A stretch of 64,000 nucleotides of DNA from Gibbula magus (Eukaryota; Mollusca; Gastropoda; Trochida; Trochidae). Position numbers and translations under genes: made by a program. Of the stretch, positions 22,634-36,719 are shown piece after piece. The notes under the pieces are model-generated. The model worked only from the letters and a program-made list of their open reading frames with translations, was not told the DNA's origin and ran no database searches. Every line of letters starts with the position of its first letter. Positions within the stretch are counted from its first letter, which is position 1. Location of the stretch: contig OW388293.1 of the NCBI GenBank assembly GCA_936450465.1, positions 22,903,860 to 22,967,859 on the forward strand. Reading direction: 5' to 3'.

Positions 22634-25600
22634 ATGGGTAACTGCAACGATATAATTGTAAATATAGGATATAGACAAGCTAACACATGTTGATATGACA
22701 ACAGAGGGTTCTGTAAAGGAAAGAGGGTAGCTTGATTTCATCCTTGGAATACAGTACTCGTTATCAACCATGTAACTGTACGTGTATACATTGTATTTAG
22801 CAGCAATTGGAAGACCTCTATTCACCAGACCCAGAAGTAGTGAAGAAGACTGACAACCCTTCTGAAGATCTCAGCACATATTAAATAGTTTAAAAAAGAT
22901 GATGTGCTAAGGGAAGAACAAACAAAGAGAAATACACGATTCCTTTCAGATAGTAGCAGTCTAAAGATAACAACCCATTATTTCTGAAACTGGAGACTGG
23001 AAAAAGCTATTACGTAACACTTCCAATTCCTCGGAAAGCAATTTAAGAAAATGTATTCATTCAAAGGGTTTGATATTCAATCGTCTTCATGTGGATCCCA
23101 TCACTCTTTTAGGAGACAATTCAGTTCTAATACTGATTGCTTGTCATCGACGATGGAATATAAACGTGAAGAAATTCCATTTCTAATGCCCCTTTAGGGA
23201 AATGAGACTGTGTTTTGTTAACAAGACTACTTTGAAATTTTAAGTTCAAAATCGATTTCACAGAGGGTGATTCAATACAATGAATCTGAAGAGGAATTTT
23301 ACTGGTTTTCAATATTCTCATTATAATGGATCGATATTAACTCACGAGAAATAAATCTAAAGTCAACAGAGAAGTTTTTAAAAAGTTACTATCATGTGCG
23401 TTAAGTTATATGTTATACGAAATATGTCATTCGATAAAATGTAAAAAATAATGATCAACATTGAATACAAAATCATGAATTTATTAAATCAAGTTAATGT
23501 AAGATCAAACAGAAGAAACCTAACTCGAAAACTAGCATATTTTGTGGTAAAACTTTCCTTTTTCTAAAAGTCTAAATCCTTTGATTCATATAATGTTTCG
23601 TTCAGAAATAGTTCTCAGCAATAGGACTGGTATGTTTATCAAATGATCGTTATTTCATCCAATGACGACAGAAGGCATAGGTGTTAAAAACAGCCGTGTT
23701 GTGGTGTGTAACTGGCCAAGTGCGCTTCAGTTATTGATTAGCACCGGCAGATCTTTACTGTCTCTACGTTTCTTATCTGTTACAGAGCTAACGAAGCCTT
23801 TAGGGACTGTTGGGTTTCCAGCTAGGCCTTTATTGTCGGCTTAATTGACGTCTGTAAATGTTATTTCAATTTCTGTACTCGCGGGTTCTTCAGAAACAAC
23901 AGTACCAGAGAGAAAATGACTACAATAATTGAATTTTATGATCATATATTTTTTTTTAAATATGAACTCAATGGTGTGTTCTTGTAATGTGTTTCAGGAA
24001 TACTATGTTGGCAGGATTTGTGTCTAGAATGTCATTTACACCTTCATACAACTTTGTTTTTAAAATGTATTACACCTAGGATAAAATGAATAGGTACTCA
24101 TTATTCCTAAACAGGCCCAATCCCTCAACATGCATTTCTAAATATACCAGATTTACAAAGACTTAGAGGATTTAGGTTTCGTAGACTTTATTTTGTGAAA
24201 AAGATTCTTTTCTTGATAGAAGTAATAGTTTACTACAGGTGTACTTTAAAAGTTGCATTTTCTGAAAAGAGACGTATGCAATAAAATATATTAAACAGGG
24301 CTAAAATCATATTTGAATAAGTAAGTAACGTATATCCAAATATGACAAACTTTGCGTTCAATATCATTCTCAGACACCAGGAATATTGATAATAATGTTG
24401 GTTTTGTTTATAGAAATTCAAACCAAAAATGTTTTAAATCCAACAGATTCATAAAATAATGATATCAAGTCACACTCAAGCAGTATATATACAACAATAA
24501 AGGACGTTTACACATCATCTACGACTATAGTAAAATGTGATTAGTCGTTCAATAGAAAAGAACTAGTCGTGATAAAACAGTAAATTGATACCTCGAAATG
24601 ATGGTGAATCGTGACTGTAGTATTCAGAGTTAACAATCCAGTCACTCATGTGAAGTTATTCGATTACCTAACTTCCTATTTTGATTCATTGCATGCTGAT
24701 AAAAGCTCTTAACTACCGTATAGGCATATCAATTGAGATGGAGTCTATTTGCGGCTAACACCCAACACGACAATCTATAAAATAAGAGCAAGTCGCCCCA
24801 CGGTATCTGTGCGCATTGGAAAACCGTATAGTGCTTAAGTGCAGCTCTTAGATTGAGCATAAAGTCGATTTATTATGTTCCCTGTTTGCCATCCCTGATG
24901 ACTTGAATAAACTCTGGACAGTGTATATCTCTGAGGCATTCCAAAACGGGAGTCTTATGACGTGTAATTATATTTTAACAAAGATTATGTTTCATAATTA
25001 AAAGTACGATGTCATTGAAGTTCAACATTCGAATTCGATTACAGGATAATAGTAAAAAGAGATAGCGGAATCTAAACTCATAAATATGAAAGTAATTAAA
25101 TCCCTTGCAGAGCATGAAAACGTTGCTAAAATAAGAATGGGTTAGAATATTTGACGTTTACTGCACTTTGTACATGGCCATTAAGTTAAGAGAAATTCGT
25201 TTAAGAAATGTGATAAAGGAAAAACGTGTGTCATTAATTCCACGAGCTTTATGTCAGAATGTCAGAATAGAGCCATGGGATATGTAGCTCATCAGTACGT
25301 GCATGATTTATTATCTAACATTGAAGATACAAAAATAGAGCCATTGGCTCTGTTAGCCATTTGTATGCTTTATAATTTCAAGTATGATATCATTAAAACA
25401 AGGTCACAAAACTTGATGACTATTAGTAAGACAAACAGACTAACTCTGCCAGATTGGAAGTTCCTTCAATTAAAAGCAGTTAAATGTTGTTAAAGGATGC
25501 CTCACATAAAGTAATTTAAAGGAACATTTTTTCAATGAAATAAACATTAGCTTGTCGCTAAAATGCACACAGCCAACATCCCCCATCCCACCCCGCCCCC

Positions 25601-25695
25601 TCCAAATTTGAGCTTCCTAGCATTATTAGTTCCTGGAGTGAAAGAATAAGGTGTGAGTTTAACACCATTCCACGTCCATATTGGAGGAGGAATTT
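22634..25695. other. Upstream of receptor-like gene, nothing certain
   Basis: Should contain the promoter and possibly a first exon of the minus-strand gene. I found no donor in the required phase with a good Met. Frames of 80 codons or fewer, AT-rich. Confidence 0.5.
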
Positions 25696-25729
25696 TCAAA
25701 TCAAATTAACAAACTTGAGACTGCATGTA

Positions 25730-26025
25730 AGAAAGATATTCTTCTGAAAATTTAAGCTAACTGTGCTTACTGGTTTCGGAGAAGAAGTCGTTTTAAGGTT
25801 TTCGGGAAACTGCCTGTCACGCTCATATTTTAGTGGTGGCGAGGTAGTAATGAACACACATTGATCCTCTAGATGCGCAAGGTATCTCCCCACAAAATTT
25901 GAGCTTCGGGGGAATGGAAGTTCTGGAGAAGAAATCGAAAGTGTGAAAAGTTTACGGACGACGGACGACGGACGATGGCCCATGCCATAAGCACATCTGA
26001 CATTTCAGGCCTGATGAGCTAAAAT
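25730..26025. repeat. Dispersed repeat with GGACGACGGACGA tail
   Basis: Shares its end with 51360-51478: GAAAAGTTTACGGACG, GGACG repeats, CATGCCATAAGC, a TTTCAGGCC hairpin half and GATGAGCTAAAA. This tail is widespread in bivalve intergenic DNA as I recall it. Probably a SINE- or satellite-like family. Confidence 0.65.
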
Positions 26026-29000
26026 GTCATTTGTTCAACGGAAATAGGTCAGTTTCGCCGGGCACGTAATCCTCACAGTTATTGAAAGGTTTTCGATGTC
26101 TATGTCTACAGTTCGATGAGTACACATAATGGGCCTCAGATAGGATGGGTTATTTTATCTCAATAGTGACAAGTGAATAGCTGGGTTGATCTCAGCTGTC
26201 TCATTTCCATGTGTTTGGTTTCCCAATACATATCGCCCTCTGTGCTCGAGATAACGGGCACATGGTTCGAGGTATACTTGAAAATATGCTACATGGGAGC
26301 AATTGCATCTCATCTATGTGACAATTGTCATAAAACGTTCTGTTTTCTTCTGTCCAAGATAACTGACCTTCGCCTCTTATGTAGATAGAATCAAGAAAAG
26401 GAACTGCTTTATATTTGAGAAACAACCTAGCAATCCTTAAACTGCATCGTTAACCTTTTAGTGAGGTGTAAGTTACCGTTATGGAACAATTGTTGACATA
26501 GAAGCAACTGGTGGTTCGTTCACTGGACATACAGACTGGCGACTTTCAAAATATACCACACTGGTCTCGTCAGGGAATTCTTCTATTGGAGAAATGATGA
26601 GAATGTCCCCTCTGATTCAAATGGAATCGGCGAAACTATTTCCTACACAGTATCATTGTGAAGGTGTACCTCACTGAGACAATGTATATATGATGAGAGA
26701 CGCTGTGCGAAATATATTGTCGTTTCAATTGGTATCCTAGTGTTACTCACATACATATGTACACAACAGTACCTCAGTGTGATATATAGTTAATAGAATA
26801 TGTTAATGAATGTATACTAGTTTTCCACAGATATAACCAGAGGGATAAGGATGATCATTAAGTCTTCTTCCTGAGAAGATAGACATGAACGACACCAAGG
26901 GCAACGTTTGGATGCACTGGTTCCATTTATAATAAGGATAACGAGAATACTTGTACCGCGCTGAACTCCACACAGTGAATGGACATTCCCAAAGCTCATA
27001 TAAATGTTAATACCGTGGTATAAGGATCAGCATCGTTCCTTTGTTATTCTCAACTCAATGGAACTACTAAGTACTGTTTCAACTTGCTACAGTAAGCATA
27101 TTCGTTGTCTCTCAGCATATGATGCTCCATGTACTTGTTACCGTGCTATTATATGAAATGTATAATGGGTAGGTAAGTCGCTGGCCTCCTAACAGTAATA
27201 TAGACACATCTCGTATGCAAGTATGCAGTAAGTATGCAACCTAGCTGCGTATTTAAAAGGAGGGTTCTATCGGGGTGTTTTTGGTGTAAACGAAATTCGA
27301 GAGGATATTCGTGTTTACACAATAGTCACATATATGCTATAAATACACGATTACAGTCAAATTGAAAGATACTAATGAAAGTAATATTTTGATGACTTTA
27401 TATTCACAAATTGATAAGGCAAGCCCACACTTGTTGAAAAAGAAAAACGATGAGAACTGAAGCTATTCATTGGCGCTGCGTGTGGGGGAAATTTCGCTAC
27501 GGACAAACATCATATTATTTACTAATTTTATTATGTGTTATCTGTTACTATGTGAATTTTCTATCATTGTATATATTTTATTTTTTTAGAAAGTGTGAAA
27601 TTGGGTTGAATATAGCGTGTTTTCATTTCACGTAATGCCAAGAATCCAATATGGCGGATGCTGCCGATAGATCGGTGATAGAACTTTCCCTTTAAGGTTA
27701 TTTCTGACATTGCCTTAGCTTCAATACCAGGTAGTGCTGGGTGAACAGAGGTACACTTGAAACAGAGTCACTTGCTGGAGATAAAACCACACGGTTTACA
27801 AGTAATATATCTGTGTCCCTCAGCCATACCATTATTGTTGGACTGTTGATACCAATCAACTGAGTTACGCACAGGGCCATGGTCTACCACGTTTATAAAG
27901 TCTGTCGTGCAATGCATTATGGTACCGGTGAACCATTGTTAAAATCAGTACATTAGAACGGCAATTCAAGAACAAATTGTAGAGTACTCTGTATACAATG
28001 TCAGTAGTTGAATATATTGGTGCAACGTGTTCGTTATTATAACTTGTCATGAATTGTTTAGAGAAATTCTACGAGTTGGTAGTATAGATAAGACATATGG
28101 TTATGTTCATATGTTTGAGTGCTGTAAAAACCTATACCGTTCGTTGCATTAGGAAATCAAACTAAAAAGAACAATCCTCATCGATTATCTTATCCAGAGT
28201 AAGCTTAGACTTTTATCAGATCTCTAAATTAGATTTCCTAACTTTTTATTGGCGCGTTATATCCTTGTCTCGATACATGTTGACATAAACCCTCAATGGC
28301 AGCGCAGACCAATCGACTGGAAATCCATATTAGCAAGCCACCTCGGTTTATGGTCTATCTGGTCCATAAAACAGCGGTCATCGTATCCGTTTGTACTGAC
28401 AACCCATTACACTGTATTGGGCCCTAATGAAAGTGGGACTAACATATTCAAAGGAGTCTGAAGATAACTGGAGCATTTCCATTTGTCTAAGATAGTCTGT
28501 TTCACACAAACCCATTTGCAAAATGATGGAGTCAACAGTGTGTCTATCATTGGGATTATAGAACAATGTACATGTTTATGTACATTTTAGATTTTACAAT
28601 GACCATGGAAGAACTGAACACTGTGGTTATGTTCAATTTGAGTATATCCTGATCCATTTGACATTGTCATCACACCTCTTCCTCATTGCTTAGCTGAACA
28701 GAGTTAAGGTTCACAGGAGGATGGTCCTACCATTGGCATACGTGTTCCAATGTGATTGGAATGTTTTGTTGTGATCAATGACATCTGTGCTACTCTGGTC
28801 ACCAAGTGTCTACGTGAACCACATATCTATTATTATCAGGGAGTGCTTCTGTATTGGGATGAGGTTTATCTGGGTGACGTTTCTTAAATCCTCGAAAAAA
28901 GATGTCATAGAGTCTTCTTAGTTTGTCTAATCCTTGTAATTATAACAATCAATCAAATAACAGCTTATGTCCATCGTAACGCTGTTCAGTACGCTACCAT

Positions 29001-30096
29001 GCGCCAGTCATTCGCTCTCATTCTTCAATCTCTTGGGATCTGATACAACCTATGCATCCACTAGAGGTATGGACATCATAAATGAGAGAGTGGATATGTT
29101 GTCATGAGTGCCTTATAACAGAAATATAATATAACAATCTCAAGCACCAAATTCATGCATTCTAACTGTGGGAGGGACGTATCATATGGCGACGTACTCT
29201 GATCTCTTCTCCCGAAATCAATAGAAGCAAATAATCTTCTTTAAATGATTGTTGACTCACATCATATTACACCATCATGCAAGTTCACAAATATTCAGTT
29301 TCGCTGTGACCTTGAGAATAATGTTACCAGATTCCATTTCTGATTTTCATTCTTAAATGTTTCTTTGAATCGATCCAAATAGTTCTAGATGTGTCTGTTG
29401 ATTTCTAATCTTTACAAATTGGCAAAAGTCTGCACATGTCTGAAAAGACTTGGTAAGACATGTTCCAGTATATACCTGGTGGGAAAACCTGCTTGCGTGG
29501 ATGTGGTATGTCATAAGTGATGTATACGCACATTCCAATATATCTGAACAACTGAGAAATCTACACAATATGTAAAAGTTTGGAATTCTTTACTGCCAAG
29601 TTAAGGGTAAATGACAAGACATCGCATTTTCATGCATGGTTTAAAAAGTGGGAGGCTTTTGGCTCTCCACAGAATATGTCTTGACATTTATACTTAATTG
29701 ACATACTATTAATGATAATTTAAACTATATACTTCACAGGAAGAATAACACCCAGTCTTGATCAGAGTTAAATGGTTTCTTCACGTATTCATCTCACTCT
29801 AGTTCGTCGAGGAGAACCCCCAGTTACTGGATAATTGACCAATTGAACCAAAATCTATTTAAGCAAGTTCCCCTCATCATGGAATCAATGACAAGGGGGC
29901 CAGTAGCACAACTACTTACTACACAAATCATTGATCAATGTCAGCGAGGCGCTTGAACCAACGTCTCAATGCCCCTGGTGTAACCGAAGTCGTGGGTACT
30001 TATAATCCGACGAGGGTCATTTGTCAGCAGGAAATGGTCCTCTGTGTTTCGGTGTGGTCACATGGAGAGGATCAATCCGTCTCTGATGCTTACATG
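26026..30096. other. Intergenic stretch, nothing identified
   Basis: About 4 kb with no frame above 75 codons, no splice-paired exons and no repeat family recognised. CCAATATGGCGG at about 27645 resembles a YY1 site. Confidence 0.5.
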
Positions 30097-30360
30097 TACG
30101 GTAGCTGATATCTAAATATATGGTAGCTGATGTTTATACGGTAGCTGATATCTAAATAAATATATGGTAGCTGATGTTTATATATATGGTAGCTGATATC
30201 TAAATATATGGTAGCTGATGTTTATACGGTAGCTGATATCTAAATAAATATATGGTAGCTGATGTTTATATATATGGTAGCTGATATCTAAATATATGGT
30301 AGCTGATGTTAATACGGTAGCTGATATCTAAATATGTGGTAGTTGATGTCGATACGGTAG
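30097..30360. repeat. GGTAGCTGAT tandem array with 87-bp higher-order unit
   Basis: Alternating GGTAGCTGATATCTAAATA and GGTAGCTGATGTTTATA modules. A block of about 87 bp from near 30119 repeats almost exactly from near 30206, so the array grew by duplicating a multi-module block. Confidence 0.85.
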
Positions 30361-30403
30361 CATGGTAATGAAGATGTATAATCTCTATTGTTATCAGTTT
30401 AAT

Positions 30404-30672
30404 TACCTGCGAGGGCAATCTAATTGGGGTTCATATTTTTCATACAAACCCCTGGGGCAAAATATCGCTTTTCCATGGTGACGTGTCGTCATAAACAATG
30501 CTTTGTCACGATTCGTCTATGATGTTGAGTTTTAAATGCGACGACGGCGGGTCGCCAGCCTATGTTTAAAGTAGATTTTAGCGTGTTTCAGTCGCTCGGG
30601 AAATAATAATATTCAGGCACTCGTGTCGTAAACATAGTATGACATAGACACTCATATAATATCCGCTATATG
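30404..30672. mobile_element. Foldback MITE-like element, copy 2
   Basis: The left end GCGAGGGCAATCTAATTGGGG and internal CGTCGTCATAAACAATGCT, CGCCAGCCTATG and GATTTTAGCGT match copy 3 at 62.56 kb. The right end (TCGCTCGGGAAATAATAATA, TAGTATGACATAGACACTCA) matches copy 1. Compared with copy 1 it lacks one arm of the terminal hairpin. Confidence 0.72.
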
Positions 30673-31080
30673 TGTACGTGTTGTCTTTGGTACAGACGTC
30701 TATGAAATGCATTGATTATTTATGCAACAGTGACTGATACTAAAGTTCACTTGAATGATGAAAGACACCCTCGTTGATCATCAGAGTCATTTGCCAATAA
30801 ACTGCAGCGAAGTTTAACGACCTGTCTCTGCGATCTGTTGCTATGGGTAGACTGAGAACATGATCGTACACTAAGATGACCATCCTTCCCTAGTCTTCGT
30901 GTCTATCATAATCATTTGTCAGATCCCCGAATTTGAAGTAAATAGGAAAATGTCTCTGATGTACTTATATTGGTATCCTCAGAGTACCAGTGGACGTGAA
31001 GAATGAACTAATACTCTCGTTTATCACACTGGCTTGCCGCAAGCCAAATAATCCCTTGGGTGCAGTGCACTTGGTCTTCT

Positions 31081-32246
31081 GATTCAGTGGCTCGTACCAG
31101 CAGTGACCTCAGTGATTCAGTGGCTCGTACCAGCAGTGACCTCAGTGATTCAGTGGCTCGTACCAGCAGTGACCTCAGTGATTCAGTGGCTCGTACCACC
31201 AGTGACCTCAGTGATTCAGTGGCTCGTACCAGCAGTGACCTCAGTGATTCAGTGGCTCGTACCACCAGTGACCTCAGTGGCTCGTACCAGCAGTGACCTC
31301 AGTGATTCAGTGACTCGTACCACCAGTGACCTCAGTGGCTCGTACCAGCAGTGACCTCAGTGATTCAGTGGCTCGTACCAGCAGTGACCTCAGTGATTCA
31401 GTGGCTCGTACCAGCAGTGACCTCAGTGATTCAGTGGCTCGTACCAGCAGTGACCTCAGTGATTCAGTGGCTCGTACCACCAGTGACCTCAGTGATTCAG
31501 TGGCTCGTACCAGCAGTGACCTCAGTGATTCAGTGGCTCGTACCACCAGTGACCTCAGTGGCTCGTACCAGCAGTGACCTCAGTGATTCAGTGGCTCGTA
31601 CCACCAGTGACCTCAGTGGCTCGTACCAGCAGTGACCTCAGTGATTCAGTGGCTCGTACCAGCAGTGACCTCAGTGATTCAGTGGCTCGTACCAGCAGTG
31701 ACCTCAGTGACCTCAGTGGCTCGTACCAGCAGTGACCTCAGTGACCTCAGTGGCTCGTACCAGCAGTGACCTCAGTGATTCAGTGGCTCGAACCAGCAGT
31801 GACCTCAGTGATTCAGTGGCTCGTACCAGCAGTGACCTCAGTGACCTCAGTGGCTCGTACCAGCAGTGACCTCAGTGATTCAGTGGCTCGTACCACCAGT
31901 GACCTCAGTGGCTCGTACCAGCAGTGACCTCAGTGATTCAGTGGCTCGAACCAGCAGTGACCTCAGTGATTCAGTGGCTCGAACCAGCAGTGACCTCAGT
32001 GACCTCAGTGATTCAGTGGCTCGAACCAGCAGTGACCTCAGTGACCTCAGTGGCTCGTACCAGCAGTGACCTCAGTGATTCAGTGGCTCGAACCAGCAGT
32101 GACCTCAGTGATTCAGTGGCTCGAACCAGCAGTGACCTCAGTGATTCAGTGGCTCGAACCAGCAGTGACCTCAGTGATTCAGTGGCTCGAACCAGCAGTG
32201 ACCTCAGTGATTCAGTGGCTCGTACCAGCAGTGACCTCAGTGATTC
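31081..32246. repeat. 33-bp minisatellite (about 1.17 kb)
   Basis: The 33-bp unit is GATTCAGT plus GGCTCGTACCAGCAGTGACC plus TCAGT. Variants lose the 8-bp GATTCAGT (25-bp units) or gain an extra GACCTCAGT (9 bp). Substitution variants (GTACC/GAACC, CAGCAG/CACCAG) are clustered: GAACC only in the right third. Open frames here come from the 33-bp period and are not genes. Confidence 0.95.
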
Positions 32247-34194
32247 GGGGCACTTATACGTGGAAAAGCTCGTTCATCACGGTCTTTTTCGGTCGACAAG
32301 TTATAACTGTAATCAAATAGATTGCAACATATACGTATCTTGTTTTCTGGTCGTTAAATGCAGTAGCTGTAGATCGCATTGAAAATGATAAGCGTAAACT
32401 AGGCATAATTGTTTTGTCTAAAACGTGTCATTTAATCTATGTCTGTAGATTCGTTGACCTCGGTGTACGGTTGACTACTTGACTAAACAGCAACTTGGTA
32501 GTCGTGAGGATGTACATGATAATGGGACACACGTTAAAGTAGGGGTAGGACTGCAACACTGTTCTGCGCAAGACGAAGGCGCCCTTGGTGTAAATACATT
32601 ACTTGTGACCTCTAGATTGTAGCAGTCATGACATTATATTAACCATAACCTAATTCTATTATAACTTATCATTTTTCACTTTTGTATGTAGGTATTATTT
32701 TTCAAGCAATAGCTAATCATGAGAACAGACATATGCATTCCAAATTGTTTTTAATCCTACGTGATAACTATCCACAAAAGAGTAAATTATCTCTGGTGCC
32801 CATGTCTGTTGTAAAATGAATGGACAAATGTATGCTTATTGTATGCATATCTTTACAGTGAAATCAGCGACATCAGTGAGACTCACCGGTCTGTTACATG
32901 TATATATTAGTTAATCGAATATATTGCTATTGGATACCGATTGTTGTTACCAATACGCGTACGGTTTATGTAATTTGCTCCATCAGTAAATCAAAGGGAA
33001 ATGGAGTAAACACTCGACTTATAGCTCCTATCTACATGGTCAATCAGATATGTATCTGCGTAATTAACCAAATATTGATGACACCACATGAGTTGATTTC
33101 ACTGGATGCTGCTCGAGACATATGTTTCACGGTAAACTCTCCTTGGACATCTCAGCTATATAAACACGTTATTCTGTGATTGGGTTGTGTTGAATGTGAT
33201 GTTGAAATAACTAACTTTATATAAAATAACTAACTATCATATTTCCTGATTCTAAGTTCAATGGTGTGTTTGAGTCAATATAAAATGGTATAGGTTTAAC
33301 ATTATTTGTGCTTAGTAAAATGTCATAAGTCGCTAGATGATCTCAGGAATGGGTCAGTTGGGTCTCTTTGCGTACTGAAAACTGTAAACTGATGATTTGA
33401 AAAAGATAATGATAAAAATGACATTGCAAATTTATTTATTTTTAAAACAAAAACAAAGAAAACGATAATTTAAATACATTCTTCTATTAACATAATATTT
33501 ATACAATTGCACAAGGTTATAGTATATGACTGTATTAAATATCTTTTCGTTTGGGTCAATAGATGTTATAGTTCAATGGTCAACTATTTTCTTTCACTAA
33601 ATTTTAAAAAAACAGTGTGCCGAACCACTGTCAGGTATAGACAAAATGTGTGACACGGATATAAAACAGCGGCTTGACCATTTTGAAGAATTGGGTCTAT
33701 ACATTTCTCCATCGTCTGGCATTATTCAATGTCCAAGTATAATGGGATTGAAAACATCCAGGGCTATTGGATCAGTCGATGTCCTATTGTATTAAGACGC
33801 TCCTGGTTGGTCCATATCCATCTCATTCCTCGGACAGATCTTGATACGCATGTTTCTCTTCTACCAATGTATTGTCCAGGGCGGTGTACCATTATATACT
33901 GATAAAAGGCTTGACTGTCATAATCTGTCTGGGACTGCTACCGTGTATGACACCAATCTCTTAGCCGTTTCAGTGGGAGACTGTGTGAGGGGTTGGTGGC
34001 CCCTCGTGTAGGTAACGCGGTCAGTACTGTATATATATATAATTTTTATATATACGTACTCGGTGTCAATAACCGTTCTATAGGATTAACAGATTGGTCA
34101 GCACTTCTCTGTCTAGTATCATGTTGTGTCAGCAGCTATCTATTTGGATCACATAAATGCCACTTATTGAAGGTATTGAATATCCCTTAGACCA
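32247..34194. other. Intergenic stretch, nothing identified
   Basis: Frames of 93 codons or fewer and no family or repeat recognised. Confidence 0.5.
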
Positions 34195-34368
34195 CCGAGG
34201 AAATTGTAAGAATAATCAACGATTTGCGAGGAATTATGGATTATCTGTCCCGAGATAATAATTGTGATAAACTCCGAGCTTTAGCGAGGAGTTTGACATT
34301 ATTATTAACGAGGGACAGATAATTCGTAATTCCGAGCACTGAGTTGGTTATTCTTGTTCTTACCCAAG
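34195..34368. mobile_element. Imperfect foldback element
   Basis: The left arm (TAAGAATAATCAACG, GAGGAATTATGGATTATCTG, TCCCGAG) mirrors the right arm (GGGACAGATAATTCGTAATT, CCGAG, TTGGTTATTCTTG) around AAACTCCGAGCTTTAGCGAG. TTCTTACCCAAG at its right edge recurs inverted as CTTGGGTAAGAA at 35027-35038, so a larger 0.84-kb element is possible. Confidence 0.6.
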
Positions 34369-36719
34369 ATCATTTTAATGGATAAAAATAGAAAAACAAG
34401 ACGCGAATTCACGATATTTGATTAGATTGCTAAATACGAATTGTACTCATACGCCATTCATAAACTCTCTCACACCTTAAAGATGCGCACATCTAAATAG
34501 TTTACAACTTGCGCTCTTTTTTCCAGAAAGATTCTAAAGTAACTGTTGAATTTTATTCCCAAAATGGTTTGCTGACGTAGTAAACTACTCTTTATATCGT
34601 AAACAATGTCGCAGAATGAGAGAAAATTTTTGAAAATGTGAACTGATTATCGCTCTGTTGAAATGCAAGATAGGAGTGTAATTACGTCACCAAAGGACGT
34701 CATGGTTATGATGTCACAAAGCAATGACGTCACGGCAGTGCAGTCAGCGACTCTTGCATGCTGCTTCGCCATACAAGTTTAGTCCTGTAAATACGGTCTC
34801 GGAAACATAGGTGAACATGATTTTATATGTTTTACTGACGTGTGACTTCAATTAGGTATGCTCAAACTTGTTCACTTATGTGATTAAGCTTGAATAGGAG
34901 AGCTAAGCAATTCATGAATGTGCGCAAAGTAGTTCCGTCAGCCAATCAAAACGCAAGTTATATTTAGAAAAACTGTAATTCCCATGACCATTATGAAAAC
35001 TTTAATACCCGGCATATCTGTGCCCGCTTGGGTAAGAAAACCCGTTGTCACTCGATGCAGTGCTTCTAGTTAGCATCTACAGTTTATATTATCTTGCCGT
35101 GATACTTATAACAAACATATAATCAATTGTGGAAATTTGATCACGCTTTCCGAATTGGGTGGGCAATAACCTGGATAACATGGATCACAACACTTTACAG
35201 ATGGCGGACTTATATCATTTTCAGTGGAGAACTCTTCCTGCAGTATGATAACCCACATACAGAACATGGATATTTATTTATTTATTGGCTGCAATGTATT
35301 GTCTAATCATATCTCAGCAAGAGAAGTATCTATATACAATAGCATATCTACTACAGTGTGTCATATTGTCAACATGGATTACCCACCATACTGAACGCAC
35401 ACTCAACCGCAAAAAGAAACGTCACCGCATTTTCAACATGTACAGTGTAAAAAGGAAAATACTGCTGCCGGAGGAAGTAGATTTTGAGTTTATTCGATAG
35501 ACATATGTTTAGTGAATAAGTACTCATAATTTCATGCAAAAGAGTATGATATTATTAATTTTTATGTTAGTTCAAATACACTTAAAACGTAAAAAATGTC
35601 GAAATTTAATTAATAAAATATGTTGTCGACATAAAGAACCTTCTTGAACTTAAATTTGTTGACGCGTCTTTACTAAAGAACGACAAAACAACAAGCCAAA
35701 AAGCCCTTTGTGACTTTCCTACCTGGTCTAGTTAAGGATATTCGAAACAATGGTTTCATAAAATGTGTGTTTCTCAGAAATATGCAGAGAAAATGTTTTT
35801 AAATTTTAGTTTAGTTGGTTTCTGGAGACATGATGTATATTTTTTCAGTCGTGTTTATCACTCGCTGGATTGCGTTTCGTGGGGACGTTTCTTTTACAGT
35901 TGAGTGTAATCGTGAACCGATAATCTATTGGTGACAGATACGGAAAAGAAAAGAAAAAAAACATTTGGAAGCATCTTCACGACACGTGACAGCGGATGCT
36001 CCTAGAAGAATATGCTTACAATATATACCCTGTATTTTCTCTACTTTTAATTCATTCACATTTATATTATTGAATTTGAGACTATCACAGGAAATACGTA
36101 CATTATAATGGTTATGATGCGATATCTTGGTGTGAAAGGTTATGTTTAACATAAATAATTTCTCCAATTGACCGATTTAGGTGTAATCATACCATTGTAG
36201 TACCATCATTTAGCAACAGTGACTTCTTACCTTTACAGATGACGTCATTCCTATGTGATATTTCCAAAATGATGAATCACTGCAGTGATGTGAACATTTA
36301 GCTCAGTTTGCGAAAATTCGGCATTTCACTGTTTAGCATATGGAAGAGAAGCAAAAGATTTCAGATGCAGTCGCTATCGATCCCATGTAGTCTGAGAAGA
36401 ATCAAGTATCATGTATTCCCTATGGTATTCCCTTGGGTATTTTGGTTGGCCGACCTATTAGTATCCCCATTGTCTACTCAGCGAGAGTGCCGTTGGCAGA
36501 TGTTCTTTTGGACATCTCTCACTACTTAACTTTGTTGCAAACACAGAGTTCTCCCAAAGGGTTTGAGTGTCCGATGAGAATAAAATAATCCATTATTATC
36601 TATACACGCGAGACTGACCGACTAATTATTATACAATGTATTCACTGGTTCAGTATCAAGTTACCTCGTCGTACTCAGCTGTCCCAGTGTAGGGCAGTAC
36701 AACCACAACCGCTGTGAGT
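34369..36719. other. Intergenic stretch, mostly unassigned
   Basis: Includes clustered TGACGTCA-like sites near 34690-34735 and one plus frame of 71 codons (35285-35500) with a hydrophobic start and a basic KKKRHR tail; no family recognised. Confidence 0.45.

Noticed and set aside
24590..24700. Upstream first exon for the receptor-like gene
   Set aside because: Donor-like sites near 24595 and 24667 give a stop or the wrong phase when joined to the exon at 22595.
31008..32382. Several 60-150 codon frames in the 33-bp array
   Set aside because: Same period effect; all frames are translations of one repeat.
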